Of a stretch of 64,000 bases of DNA, positions 24,701 to 39,700 are shown piece by piece. This stretch comes from Siphonodentalium dalli (Eukaryota; Mollusca; Scaphopoda; Gadilida; Siphonodentaliidae). The DNA is taken from positions 194,031,948-194,095,947 of the forward strand of contig CP136064.1 of the NCBI GenBank assembly GCA_032622095.1. Reading direction: 5' to 3'. Below the pieces are notes generated by a model. It did no database searches and was not told where the DNA came from. It saw only the letters and a program-made list of their open reading frames with translations. Every line of letters begins with the position of its first letter. Position 1 is the first letter of the stretch. Position numbers and translations under genes: made by a program.

Positions 24701-27700
24701 CTTGTATATGTGCTTACATATTAAACCGGATTATTATCCCTCCTTCAAAAAGTGTTATATATGATTGGATGTTTAAACGAACCACGGCGAACGTTTATAT
24801 ATTTTATAATCCTATTGTTATGCGTAATTGACACATAGAGGTCGAGTTATGACCTGCATATTCAATAGACCGTATCGTTAGGGTGTTAATTTTATAGGCC
24901 AATAACCACGCATAAACGCAGTGTTTATATAGATAAATGCGCGCAAAACTGAATAATATCCGGGCATGGCTTTATAGTAACAACACATCGCGATACATAT
25001 AATAATAATAACACGATAAAGACATTCAATTACGCGAACGGTGTGGTTTTGCATTCGTAGTGTGATAACGCGACAACTTTCAAAGGACGCGATCGACTAC
25101 ATGCAAACTTAAAATACTGCCGTAGCGTATCTATGCGTTGTCGGTGTGTTACCACGTGGTCCACCACGTGTTATGCTTCTGTTTACATGTGACAATCACG
25201 TGATCGGGCCGATGATCACGTGACTTCGTCTACAACAAAATCTTCGGCTAACTTCGGAATTTTTTATAATCGTTATAAAAATAACGAATGGCGGCCAAAT
25301 ATTAGATTATATGCGCCCAATGGACATTATATATATATATTATCGGTATATTGAAAGAAAATATAATTGCTTTTTCAGCACCCTATTCCTTTAATCAAAT
25401 TTTGATATTTTGATATTTTGATATTTGATTTTTTTTTTTATTTCGAGACAAAAAGTAGAACTGTAAAAACTTGTCTTTATTAAATGGTTTGATCAAATAG
25501 GATGAAGCCAAGCCTGAATTTAGTGTGTCTGACTTGCAGAATGAGGTCCCCAGAGAGTGGGCTAGCATCACCAAATTCACCCTATGGGGACCTCATTCTG
25601 CTTAGGCCTCAACTGCTACAGGCGACCAAGGATCAGATTGAAGTTCCCCAGTTAAAGCTGGTGATGTTCACCCATTAGTTACATTGATTACGCATTTTAT
25701 CTTTTGCAAATGAGGGAATATAGAAACTCAACAGAATGGAAAAAGTAACTAAAACAATGTTAATTATACCCCCCGCAATGAAGTTGGGGGGGGGTATAAT
25801 GGAGTCAGCTTGTCTGTCCGTCCGTCCGTGGACACAAATTTGTCCAGAGTTTTTCTCAGTCGTTTTTTTATCAATTTCCGTGAAACTTGGCACAGACATC
25901 AACCACCATGTGACCATGGGCACCTGCGATTATGACGTCTGTCCGACATTTTTTGGTGGAGTTATCCCCCTTTTTCGACTTAGAATTTTTTTTTGCAACA
26001 TGTAGACTTTTGTCCGAGCTTTTATTCCTACATTTTTTGGTCAATTTTTTTAAAACGTGGCCCAGATATTTAGTACCATGGGAACTTGTGCACCTGAGAT
26101 TATGACGTCTGTCCGACATTTTTTGGTGGAGTTATCCCCCTTTTTCGACTTAGAATCTTTTTTTGCAACATGCATAATTTTGTCCGAGCTTTTATTCCTA
26201 CATTTTTCAGTCAATGTTTTTTAATCTTGGCACTGTTATTTAGTACCATGGGAACCTGTGCACCTGCGATTATGACGTCTGTCCAACATTTTTTGTGTGG
26301 AGTTATTCCCCTTTTTCGACTTAGAATTTTTTTCGCAACATACATAATTTTGTCCAAGCTTTTATTCCTACATTTTTCGGTCAATAGATTTAAGATTAGG
26401 GTTATGGTTGTACGCCTGCAATGGGAACTGTTAATTTATTATTTTAACTAAATGTTTACTGACATGTGAAACATCTTAGTATTTTAAAAACAGGTGGGTA
26501 TCCGTAGTCCCATTGGGACAGTCACACCTCTAGTTTGAGACTATAGATACTTCCCAGAAGATGAGGCCTAAGCAGAATGAGGTCCCCAGAGGGTGAATTT
26601 GGTGATGCTAGCCCATATAGCGATAGCGTCAAAAAATTCACCCTCTGGGTACCTCATTCTGTAAATTTCAATGTCAGACACACTAAAGTCAGGCTTGGAT
26701 ACATGTGGGCTCTTTAAATAGAATGATTTTAGTGTCTATTATGTCTCTGCTTACATGATCTTTTTTCATGTATTCTCAGGATAAAAAAATGGTGGTGTTT
26801 ATTGAACAGAATGTGTTGGAGGAACCTCTTTTGAATGATGACCTTGAGTTTCACGGCATGAAGGACAAGCTGAAGACGTTCTCTGAAGGTATGGATATTA
26901 TGATAAATATATAAATCTGTGTCAAGTGTTTCTGCCGCTGATTCTAAAATAATCCATGATCCAGTTGTTTCATTTCTTGATAAATAGAGGATCTACAACG
27001 AGTCCCCAGTTTATAGCGGAATTTACTGGACGAGTCCAGTAAATTAGGTCTGGACCGAGCCTTTGGCGAGGTACAGACCTAATTTACTCGACGAGTTTTG
27101 TAATTTCCGCTATAAACTGGGGACGAGTTGTAGATTCTATTTATTACATGATCCAAAACATCGACAAAACATACTTAAATCAACAAATGGAACGAGAAAC
27201 TAACATCGGCTTCTATAAGACATGCGATGACGTTTCACGTAACTATTCGTTGTTTGCCCGCGTAAAGAAATAGTCCCAGATAAATAAAGACTATTTGGCG
27301 CTTTTAATGGCGTATATTTAATAACATAACTTTTCAAATTCTTCAGTCATGATAGTTTGTTGGAAAAATATTGGAAGTCATAGTATTTTTGAGACATAGC
27401 GTACGGAATGTTAAAAGACGGTAAACCGGAAGTCAAAGGTCACCTGGCACTATTTCCTGTTATTAAACGAACGTTTAATATCACAATTTATAGAATGGGT
27501 TTATTGAATGGAATAATGGTAGGATCGTGTAATAAAGAGCAATATTATCTGATCATTATTTTCTTCTCATATGCCTGTTAGTGAGTCATCCACTCAATGG
27601 ATTGACAAATGACAATATGAATATCTGAATTTACCTTTTATTTGAAAATAAAAGTTAAATTTGGATACTCGTATTGTCATTTGTTTATTTTCGAGGTTGA

Positions 27701-30700
27701 ATATTGTTTATTATATCAATGATATTACTTTTTTTCAGAGACTGACAATCTGACAGATAAAATTGACCTCACAATTTGTTTGGGGGGAGACGGTACTCTC
27801 TTGTATGCTTCCACACTTTTCCAGGTAGGTGTGCTAGTACATTAATATTATCATTGTTTTATTCCACTGAATTCATATTCTTAAATTCATTTCAGATTCT
27901 TGTTATTATTTTGCTGAAAACTTACATAAATGGACATGCCTTGTTTGAACCTCAAAATTATGTATACATAATTTGGAAAGAGGTATCTCAAAACATACCA
28001 ACATGGAAGATTTCCAAACAAATTTGTCGATATAACGCTGAAATATTTTTATTTTTTTCTGATATTTTTCGATAAATTTGAGATCATTTCATTTCTGCTG
28101 GTTCAATATTTTTAGTCAGTATTCAATAATGAAAGTGTCAATGACACTGTAGCTCAACTTAGGTAGGGGAATAATTTAATGGTCGACAGTAAATGGAGGA
28201 ATAGGAAAAGTGCTAATTGAAATGTCTAAGTAAGACTAGATGTATATGTCAATATCAACATTCATAACATGTTTCATAATGATCGGATCAGGGATGTGGT
28301 GATTATGGTGTGCCAAAGGATTTATTGATGCAAAGAGTAAATTCTAAAATGGCCACTGGCAGCCATGTTTTTTTCCGAATTACCCCAAAATCCCATCTAC
28401 AGCCTTTACAAATCTCATAATGATCTGATCAAAGGTATGACCTGTAGCCTGTGCCAATGGATTTAATCATGCAAAGAGTAAAATCCAAGATGGCTGCTGG
28501 CGGCCATGTTTTTTGGCTGAACGACCCCAAAATGACTCGTTTCCCATCTACATGTCATTGTTAACATACATGACAAATTTCATGAAGTTCCGACCAAAGC
28601 TACGACCTGTAGCCCGCACCAAAGGATTTATTCATGCAAAGAGTAAAATCCAATATGGCTGCTGGCGGACATGTTTTTTAGCCAAATGACTCCAAAATGA
28701 CTCGTTCCCATCTACATGTTAATATTAACATCCATGATAAATATCATGATGATCAGACAAACAGTACGACCTGTAGCCCGCGCCAATGGATTGAATTTTG
28801 AAATCCAAGATGGCTGCCAGCGGCCATGTTTTTTGGCCGTATGACCCCAAAATGACTCGTTCCCATATACATGTCAATATCAATATTCATGACAAATTTC
28901 ATAAAGGTCAGACCAAAGGTACGACCTGTAGCCTGCGCCAAAGGATTTAGTCATGCAAAGAGTAAAATCCAAGATGGCTGCCAGCGGCCATGTTTTTTGG
29001 CCGAACGACCCCAAAATGACTCGTTCCCATCTACATGTCAATATTAACATCCATGACAAATTTCATAATGATCAGACGAACAGTACGACCTGTAGCCCGC
29101 GCCAATGGATTGAATTTTGAAATCCAAAATGGCCACCAGCGGCCATGTTTTTTGGCCGAATGACCCCAAAATGACTCGTTCCCATCTACATGTCAATGTC
29201 AACATTCATGACAAATTTCATAAAGATCAGACCAAAGGTACGACCTGTAGCCCGCGCCAAAGGATTTAGTCATGCAAAGAGTAAAATCCAAGATGGCTGC
29301 TGGCGGCCATGTTTTTTGGCCGAACAACCCCAAAATCACTCGTTCCCATCTACATATCATTGTTAACATCCATGACAAATTTCATGAAGTTCCGATCAAA
29401 ACTACGACCTGTAGCCTGCGCCAAATGATTTAGTCATGCAAAGAGTAAAATCCAAGATGGCTGCTGACGGCCATGTTTTTTGACCGAACGACCCCAAAAT
29501 CACTCGTTCCCATCTACATGTCAATATTAACATCCATGACAAATTTCATGATGATCAGACGAACAGCACGACCTGTAGCCCGCGCCAATGGAATGAATTT
29601 TGAAATCCAAAATGGCCACCAGCGGCCATGTTTTTTGGCCGAATGACCCCAAAATGACTCGTTCCCATCTACATGTCAATGTCAACATTCATGCAAAATT
29701 TCATAAAGATCAGACCAAAGGTACGACCTGTAGCCCGCGCCAAAGGAAATTGTTGACGGACCCACGAACGACGGACGCCAAGCCATGGCAATAGCTCAAA
29801 CTTACAAAAGTAAGTTGAGCTAAAAACTGCAACTGTAGACCATGGGAAGATAATCTAGAGCTGATGTTGCTCTGAACATTTATGGTACTACATAATTTTG
29901 ATGAATAAAATGAAGAGAAAGCCGTGCCTGGTGTCTTTTTAATAGTTTCTTGTTAAGATCATGCAGTATACCTTTTCTGGACATTACGTTTCCGATTCAG
30001 AGTTCCGATGAATACATATAATGCTCGCAGAAAGGTCGGTGAGATATTTAATTTATCAACCTATTTCGATACCAGGAAAAATTCAAATGCAACATATTAT
30101 AATGTGTATATTGGATCGCAAACCACCCTGTGGCTTTAATGAATCATAATTTATAGTGAATCCTGGTGAATCCATACCTTATAGTAAAGGCTCCTTCATT
30201 GTCCGGTTCAAATTATGGCTCACCTTGCTTTTTGTTTCATTACATGCTGTCATGCAGGTACTAATACAGTAATGCCCTAAATAATCGACTCCTTAACCAC
30301 AGCAGAATTATGGGTAATATTTCAGGATTTAGTCGGAAATATGGCTTGTTGCCATTCGTTGGAAAGCTCTCACTGAGAACTTTCCGATGAATGGCAACAA
30401 GCCATATTTCCGACTAAATCCTGAAAATTACCCATAATCCTGCTGTGGTTAAGGAGTCTATTATTTTGGGGCATTACTCTATGGTTTGTTATCTATTTAT
30501 TTGTGATGTCTCATCTATAAAGAAATCTAGGAGACATCAGGGCTTGTATTCACCAACTGGGTTTATAAATAGACCAGATAGTTTATACCAGGCCAGACTC
30601 AAGGTGAAGCTCTCTGTGGTCATCGATATGATTGGCATCGCAAATACAGAATTATCCTATCAAGGGAATGTGATGGCTATCATAGATTGGCCTTCGCATG

Positions 30701-33700
30701 TAGCAGTATACATGCTTGGTTCATTTCAATTATGGGCAGCGTTTTTGTGTACTAACATCCACAGTCTGGAACATAAAGAGACGGGAAGTATCCACCAGCC
30801 CATTTATATCTTAACCCTTTACCCAACAAAACGGCCAAAAACGCCCAAATAAAGCTTCAACAGCCTAAAATATCTTCGGTCTGTCTCAATAACACCATAC
30901 AAATATGGATATCATTGGAACCGGTTCATTGACCACATTGTGATGGTTACAGTTATGCCCTGTGCCAATGCATTCTCTTATATATGCGAGTCGACCATAG
31001 GTCGCCTCGCATATATAAGAGAATGCATTGGCCTTTGGCCTTTTTAGCTCAACTTACTTTTGTAAGTTTGAGCTATTGCCATGGCTTGGACGTCCGTCGT
31101 CCGTGTGTCCGTGTATCCGTCAACAATTTCCTTTGGCGCAGGGTACAGGTCGTACCTTTGGTCTGATCTTTATGAAATTTTGCATGAATGTTGACATTGA
31201 CATGTAGATGAGAACGAGTCATTTTGGGGTCATTTGGCCAAAAAACATGGCCGCTGGTGGCCATCTTGGATTTCAAAATTCAATCCATTGGCGCGGGCTA
31301 CAGGTCGTGCTGTTCGTTTGATCATCATGAAATTTGTCATGGATGTTAATATTGACATGTAGATGGGAACGAGTCATTTTGGGGTCGTTCGGCCAAATAA
31401 AATGGCCGTCAGCAGCCATCTTGGATTTTACTCTTTGCATGACTAAATTATTTGGCGCAGGCTACAGGTCGTAGTTTTGATCGGAACTTCATGAAATTTG
31501 TCATGGATGTTAACAATGACATGTAGATGAGAACGAGTGATTTTGGGGTTGTTCGCCCAAAAAACATGGCCGCCAGCAGCCATCTTGGATTTTACTCTTT
31601 GCATGACTAAATCCTTTGGCGCGGGCTACAGGTCGTAGTTTTGATCAGAACTTCATGAAATTTGTCATGGATGTTAACAATGACATGTAGATGGGAACGA
31701 GTGATTTTGGGGTTGTTCGGCCAAAAAACATGGCCGCCAGCAGCCATCATGGATTTTACTCTTTGCATGACTAAATCCTTTGGCGCGGGCTACAGGTCGT
31801 ACATATGGTCTGATCTTTATGAATTTTGTCATGAATGTTGACATTGACATGTAGATGGGAACGAGTCATTTTGGGGTCATTCGGCCAAAAAACATGGCCG
31901 CTGGTGGCCATTTTGGATTTCAAAATTCAATCCATTGGCGCGGGCTACAGGTCGTGCTGTTCGTCTGATCATCATGAAATTTGTCATGGATGTTAATATT
32001 GACATGTAGATGGGAACGAGTGATTTTGGGGTCGTTCGGCCAAAAAACATGGCCGCCAGCAGCCATCTTGGATTTTACTCTTTCAATGACTAAATCCTTA
32101 GGTGCGGGTTACAGGTCGTACCTTTGGTCTGACCTTTATGAAATTTGTCATGAATATTGATATTGACATGTATATGGGAACGAGTCATTTTGGGGTCATA
32201 CGGCCAAAAAACATGGCCGCTGGCAGCCATCTTGGATTTCAAAATTCAATCCAGTGGCACGGGCTACAGGTCGTACTGTTTGTCTGATCATCATGATATT
32301 TATCATGGATGTTAATATTAACATGTAGATGGGAACGAGTCATTTTGGGGTCGTTTGGCTAAAAAACATGTCCGCCAGCAGCCATATTGGATTTTACTCT
32401 TTGCATGAATAAATCCTTTGGTGCGGGCTACAGGTCGTAGCTTTGGTCGGAACTTCAAGAAATTTGTCATGTATGTTAACAATGACATGTAGATGGGAAA
32501 CGAGTCATTTTGGGGTCGTTCAGCCGAAAAACATGGCCGCCAGCAGCCATCTTGGATTTTACTCTTTGCATGACTAAATCCATTGGCACAGGCTACAGGT
32601 CATACCTTTGATCAGATCATTATGAGATTTGTAAAGGCTGTAGATGGGAACAAGTCATTTTGGGGTAATTTGGAAAAAAACATGGCTGCCGGTGGCCATA
32701 TTAGAATTTACTCTTTGCATCAATAAATCCTTTGTCACACCATAATCACCACATCCCTGATCCGATCATTATGAAACCTGTTATGAATGTTGATATTGAC
32801 ATGAACATCTAGTCTTACTTAGACATTTCAATTAGCACTTTTCCTATTCCTCCATTTACTGTCGACCATTAAATTATTCCCCTACCTAAGTTGAGCTACA
32901 GTGTCATTGACACTTTCATTTTCTTACATTCTTTAACAATTTTATAATTTTTTCTTTATACATTTTTTAACAATTTTTATAATATTTTTCTACATTCTTT
33001 GACAATTTTATCATTTTTAATATGTGTTAAGCCAATGCATTCTCTTATATATGCGAGGCGACCTATGGTCGACTCGCATATATAAGAGAATGCATTGGCA
33101 CAGGGCCATTCTGTTGGGTAAAGGTTAACACTCATTCCGCGGTAAGATTCAGTCTGAGTCTCTTCCTCTATTTACTGATTTTACCCGGTGGTTGTGCACG
33201 ATTTAGTCGTGAGGCAGTGTCGATTTATAAATGGCAAATATGATAGATTGGGTCAATCATATCGACGATAGTGTGTTTCATAAATGCTATAGCGAAGGTA
33301 CCATGTGCATTCAGATGCCTGAGTATCACACTAATATTGTGATAATTGACATCGGGTGTGTTGGAGTTGTATTTTGTATGATGTCAATGCGTCTTTCTGG
33401 GACATTTAATGCTCATCAGGGTATGTTGGAGTTGTACTTTGTATAACGTCAATGCGTCTTTAAGGCCATTTAATGCTTATCAGGGTGTGTTGGAGTTTTG
33501 TATTTTGTATGAGTTCAATGCGTCTTTCTGGGACATTTAATGCTGTATTTTGTATGACGTGTCTGACGATCATGTCATAGTTATACCCCCACTTTTGAAG
33601 AAATTGGGGGGTATACTGGATTGACTGCGTCTGTCCATCCATCCGTCACGCTTTCTCCGTCCGTCCGACCTCATAACTTGAACAACTATGAACCGATTTC

Positions 33701-36700
33701 AATAATATTTTGTATGCAATCTCCTTAGGATGGTCTCTCCGCATGATGCTAATTGCGGTTCGGTCCGACTTTTTTTTCTTCAAGTTACGCCTCTTTTTCG
33801 ACTTATTTTGACTTAGAAAATTCTGTCCGACTTAATAACTTTAACAAATATGAACCGATTTCAATAATTTTTGGTATACATACTTCTCACAATACCCTCT
33901 CTACATGATGCGGCTAGGGATTGGCTCAGACTGTTTTTCGTAATATTACACCTCATTTTCGACTTATTTTGACTTACCAGTAATAACTTTAACAAATATG
34001 AACCGATTTGAATAATTTTTTCTGTACAAGCTTCTTGTGACACCATATCGATATTATTAGTCCGAATTTTTCTTTAAAGTTAAAAATCTTTTTGGTTGAG
34101 TTTACGGATAATGCGGGTTGAATTTGCCACGGTGGGGGTATACTAGCACTCGAGTGCACACCTCTTGTTGAATATGATGTCGCATCTTTCTGGGACATTT
34201 AATGCTGTATTTTGTATGACATCATTGCGTCTTTCTGGGACATTTAATGCTGTATTTTGTATGACATCAATGCGTCTTTCTGGGACATTGTTATCCATGT
34301 CTAATCCGTTTTCAATTGCAACTTTGAAACGATCTGCACAAACTCTTTCTACAATTACAAACTTTAATATATTTTCACCTCAATATCAGAATAATATAAT
34401 GGATAAATTGGGCTTAAAACACTAATAGCCATTTAATACCTCTGATTTACTATTTTTCAGCAATGTATGCCGCCAGTTATGTCATTCCATTTTGGATCAA
34501 TGGGATTTCTCGCACCTTTCCAGTTTTCGTCTTACCAAGAACACATCACTCAAGTGCTAGAAGGTAAAAATAATTCATTGCTCTCTCTTTAAACTTCTTA
34601 TAATAATAATAAAGTGATCCTTGAGCAGTGTTCATTTCACACTTTTTAAGAATCACTTGATCACTATCTATGGGTAGTACCCTTTGGAAATCGATTGTGA
34701 GTAAAATTTTGCCAGAACACTCTTGTAATATTCACACTAATTTTTACTGGAAATTTGTGGGTGTGTTGCTTTCGGAATACAACTTCATTCGCTATTGATA
34801 GAGATGACAGTGCCTCATGTATTCATTGCAAATACAATTTCTGTAATTGTTTCAACAGAACTCATAGGAATATATCACTTAAAACAATTGAAACAATTCT
34901 AAGAGCACTCACCTTTGCGTCAGCATTAGGCATCACCCGAGCTGTCCATAGCATTTAAGTCGATAAAGTGTGGTCAGCAATGAATAATTGAGTATATTAT
35001 TGTTGCTATAATATGGTTTTCTCCATTTACTTTCAATTTGTCTGTCATCCTCCAAAGTTTTCCTTTTGGACCAGAAAAAAAGTTGGGCCAAAACTTAGAC
35101 CATTGTCAATAAGTTTTGGGCCATTTGAAAATTTCTTGGGCCATTTATTTTTCAGGAATGCAGAACTAAGTAAAACTAACTGACACAAAAAAAGAAATAT
35201 CCTCATCGAATATCAGCTACGCACAACCAATGTGGAGTTTTCACAGTGAATGAAAGTTCATGCTTTTCACTTGACTTTGCGACTTCAACCACATCATTGT
35301 CACAAATTATATCACTATTTTCATATGGAAGACTTGCTTGAAATTTGGTGAAGAATTTGGTTATTTTCTTTTCCTTTTGTCTGCTGCACTCTGTTATCGA
35401 AATCTAACTTGTGTTTATGATTCAGTTGGGAATTTTTTTAACCTTTCGCATTCTATGTGTTGTACCCTTACCATTACATTGACACAACTCACATTTATTT
35501 CAGACAACATTTGCTTGTTTTGTTTACTAATGGACAAAACTGTCAAATTATTGGAATCCTAGGTGCATGCATTGATAAAATGACGAAGCATGCAGCAAAG
35601 CGATGTTCGAGTTCTTTCGTTGTTCATACTGTTAATCTGGGTTTAATTAGTTTGGGGACTTCGCCTTCTCTCCATTAAAAAGAAAAAAACCTTTATATAA
35701 AGCCATTTTTTTGGGCCATTGTCAAATTTTTTCGGGCCATTTAATAATCTTCTGGATAAATGCCCCCTGTTGACATTGACATGTAGATGGAATGAGTCAT
35801 TTTGGGGTCATTTGGCATTAAAAACATGGCCACCATTGGCCATCCTGGATTACAATATTCAATCCATTAGCATGGGCTACATGCTGTACTGTTTGTTTGA
35901 TCATCATGAAATTTGTCCTGATGTTAACATTGACATGTAGATGGGAACAAGTCATTCTAGGGTCATTCGGTCCTAAACAAAAGATAGCCACTGGCAACCA
36001 TCTTGGATTTTACTCTTTGCCTGACTAAATCCTTTGTCACACCCTGCAGACCACATCCCTCATCCGACCAAATTTCAAATGTTCATAGGGATGACCTCTA
36101 GATGGGAGACATCTTATTTTTTCCAAAATTCATTAAAAAACATGCCCATCAGGAGCCATCTAGGATTTCAAATTTAAATCTATCAGCACACCCTGTAGCC
36201 CACATTTATTGGAGATAAGTTTTGAAAATTGACAGGCATTTTACAATCACCTCTACTTGGCACTAGATGGAATCTATCCTTTGGCAGACCCTACAGACCA
36301 CATCCCTGATCCAATAGTCACTAAACATCATGTGGAACTTTTAGGTGACCACTAGATGGGAGCCATCTAATTTTTCCAAATTTCATTGGAAAACATGTCT
36401 GCCAGCCACGTATGACTAAATACTTTGGTAGACCCTACAGACGACATCCCTTGTCCAATCATCACTAAACTTCGCATTGGATCTTCAGGATGACCACAAG
36501 ATGGTCGTCATTTCCAAATTTTGTTATAAACATGGACACCGGCAGCCATCGATGTAATATGGTATGGATGTTCACTACTATGACGACATTCAATGGAGTG
36601 TTCCCCTCTCTAAGATGAGCTAGAGAGTCATTGACACTCACTTTCATATAGTATAGTTTCTCTATATCCCCAAATTGGCAGATGACACAATGATTAATTG

Positions 36701-39700
36701 AGGTGCTCAATGGATGCACATCACCATCTTCACCGTCTGGGAATTGAAATCTGTGTCTAGGACTCCCATAGCAGATGAGGCCATGTAGAATGAGATCCCC
36801 AGAGAATGAATTTGGTGACGCTAGCTCACTGTATGGGTGGCGTCACTAAATTCAGCCTCGGGGGACCTCATTCTGAAATTTCCGGCACCATATTTTCAGG
36901 CCTGTGGACATATCATATCAAAGAGACATCCCTGTTCCTCTCTTTTCAGGAAATACATCCTTGCAGCTACGATACAGATTGAAATGTGTGATATGCAAGA
37001 GAGAAATTTGCAATGATTCCAGTAAAGTGCCACTGACAAATTCTGTCCCTGTGGAACCTAAAACCGCACGGTCTCATTTTCTAGTGAGTATCTCAGCCAA
37101 CTAGTGAATATATACCACTGGAAAATAATGGGTGTTTTCTTATTAATAATTGTAACCTAACATTGGTATTACTGGAGAATAATTGCCGCACATCTTATTC
37201 AAATTTAGAAAGAATATTCTGCATTGACTATTGTATGTATCATCAAAAATAGGCCTACTGTATAGCACCATGTGTTAACTCCTGTCTGGTATTAGGCTCG
37301 CCCCCATCTTTTTGAATAATATTTTTTCGAGGGCCATATCTCCGTTTAGAACCACCCGAAATTGCCAGACATTGGAATATGGTAAATATACATGCCGTGT
37401 CTGATGGCGATGTCATAGTTGAAGATGATGTCGCAAGAATGACTCTTTAGAAGAGATAATGCTGATATATCAATTGTTACTTATTATGCCCCCGACTTGA
37501 AGTCGCCGGGTATATAGTCGCCGTCTCCGTCCGTCCGTACGTCCGTCCGTCCGTACAAACATTTTGCATTATTGTTCAGCAACCGCTGGGCAGATTTAGC
37601 TGATATTTGATATGGTGATAGAGCAGCATGGGGGAACAGCTACATGCATAGCGCGGGTTTCGTCCACCAATTTTCACCAGAGTTATGGCCCTTGTTTTAC
37701 TTAGAAAATTCAATTTTGTCCGTCCGTACAAACATTTTGCATTATTGTTCAGCAACCGCTGGGCAGATTTAGCTGATATTTGGTATGGTGATAGAGCAGC
37801 ATGGGGGAACAGCTACATGCATAGCGCGGGTTTCGTCCACCCATTTTCACCAGAGTTATGGCCCTTTTTTTACTTAGAAAATTCAATTTTCCTCTTGATT
37901 TTTGGGTTTCCAGATGATAGCGTGAGCTTTGGTGGTACAATTGCAAATCCCGTATTTTTGTGGATCAGTTATATGAAAATACATGTCAAGTGTGAATTTG
38001 GGTATGATCTGATGATTTTTGCCAGAGTTATGGCCCTTTTTTCAACTTAGAAATCCGTCCGTACGTCCGTCCATACAAACATTTTGCATTATTGTTCAGC
38101 AACCGCTCGGCAGATTTAGCTGTTATTTGGTATGGTGATAGAGCAGCATGGGGGAACAGCTACTTGCATAGCGCGGGTTTCATCCACCCATTTTCACCAG
38201 AGTTATGGCCCTTTTTTTACTTAGAAAATTCAATTTTGTCCGTCCTTACAAACATTTTGCATTATTGTTCAGCAACCGCTGGGCAGATTTAGCTGATATT
38301 TGGTATGGTGATAGAGCAGCATGGGGGAACAGCTACATGCATAGCACGGGTTTCATCCACCCATTTTCACCAGAGTTATGGCCCTTTTTTTACTTAGAAA
38401 ATTCAATTTTGTCCGTCTGTACAAACATTTTGCATTATTGTTCAGCAACCGCTGGGCAGATTTAGCTGATATTTGGTATGGTGATACCGTCCATGCTTAA
38501 TCCGAATTGCTACGGTCGGGGGCAAATGCCACGCGACAGCATACCTCTTGTAATAAAATACACTGTATGTATGTGTTTTTATTAATCAATTATTCATCAA
38601 TTATTCCATCCCTAAATGAGCCCTAAATGATGTACATTGAAAACTGCTGGGAGGAAAATTACCTAGGTGGTGTCCAGCGACAATGCAATGGGAATGACCA
38701 TCCGTGCACAAATAACATTAATGTGCCAAATGGCGATGTCACAAATGAAGGCAGGCAGAAAATTACCTTGAAAGTGATGTCTTGTGACTACGTAATGGGA
38801 ATGTCTGTTGGCGTTTGCAAGTAAACAAATTGAATTTTCTGCTATCTTTTTTACACTACATTGCTTTGATCGGTACTGTAAACACGCAACACAGAAAACA
38901 TACAGACTGTGACATGTGCTCATGATGTAACAATAGTTACTGCTAGAGTACACTGCAGCTGAGCGGTAATTCCTATGATGTTGGCTTATATTGCTATTGG
39001 GTTAGAAAAGTCATTGTATCATCAACGCTGAACGGGAATCTGAGTGAAGACTGGTTACTATCACTTTTAATAGTGGTTACTTATTATCAAATAAAAACAC
39101 TTGAGTTCCTTGAGGGCCTTATCTTCGTTTAGGCTCACTTATAATTTTTAAATATTTCATTTTATAAGTAGCATTTCTAGTTCGGTTCATCAGATATGTA
39201 AGAGGCAAAAACTAAATTTCTGTGCAGAATATGAAATAAACTTAACAAATAATAATTGAAATTCAATTCCAGGTAATAAATGAAGTTGTCATTGACAGGG
39301 GACCATCCTCATATCTATGTAACCTTGAACTGTATATAGAAGGAAGACTCGTCACATCTGTACAGGGTGATGGTGAGTTGATATATTTATGTTTGTGAAG
39401 TGGATTTGAGCACCTTATTCAAATCAATCCAAGAATTTTACTTTCTGTTACACGACATGGAATGTCCAAGGGCTTGTGAACATAATCGAGGACACTGATT
39501 TCTGCAGATTAATAGAATGTTACGATTTAATAACTATATCTTAGACCTGGAAAAATGATTCAAGTTCATCATTCAATACCAATTAATTTACCTGGCTATA
39601 CTTGTAATGACTTATGTAGAAGTGCACAAGACAATGAGAGAAGTGGAATAGGCAATAGATCAGTAATAATCATGGACGGAGATTTCACTCTCGAACAGGC

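Noticed and set aside
30445-30852. 135-codon open frame
   Set aside because: It begins inside a family A palindrome and ends inside the family L terminus, lies in NADK intron 3, and has no family motif.
34165-34425. Frame with 15-residue repeats as a repeat protein
   Set aside because: The repeat is the 45 bp minisatellite, which is a multiple of three; it is interrupted by an element and intronic.
37685-38465. Several similar 66-121 codon frames
   Set aside because: They are translations of the ~175 bp family E core unit, repeated because the unit lacks stops in one frame.
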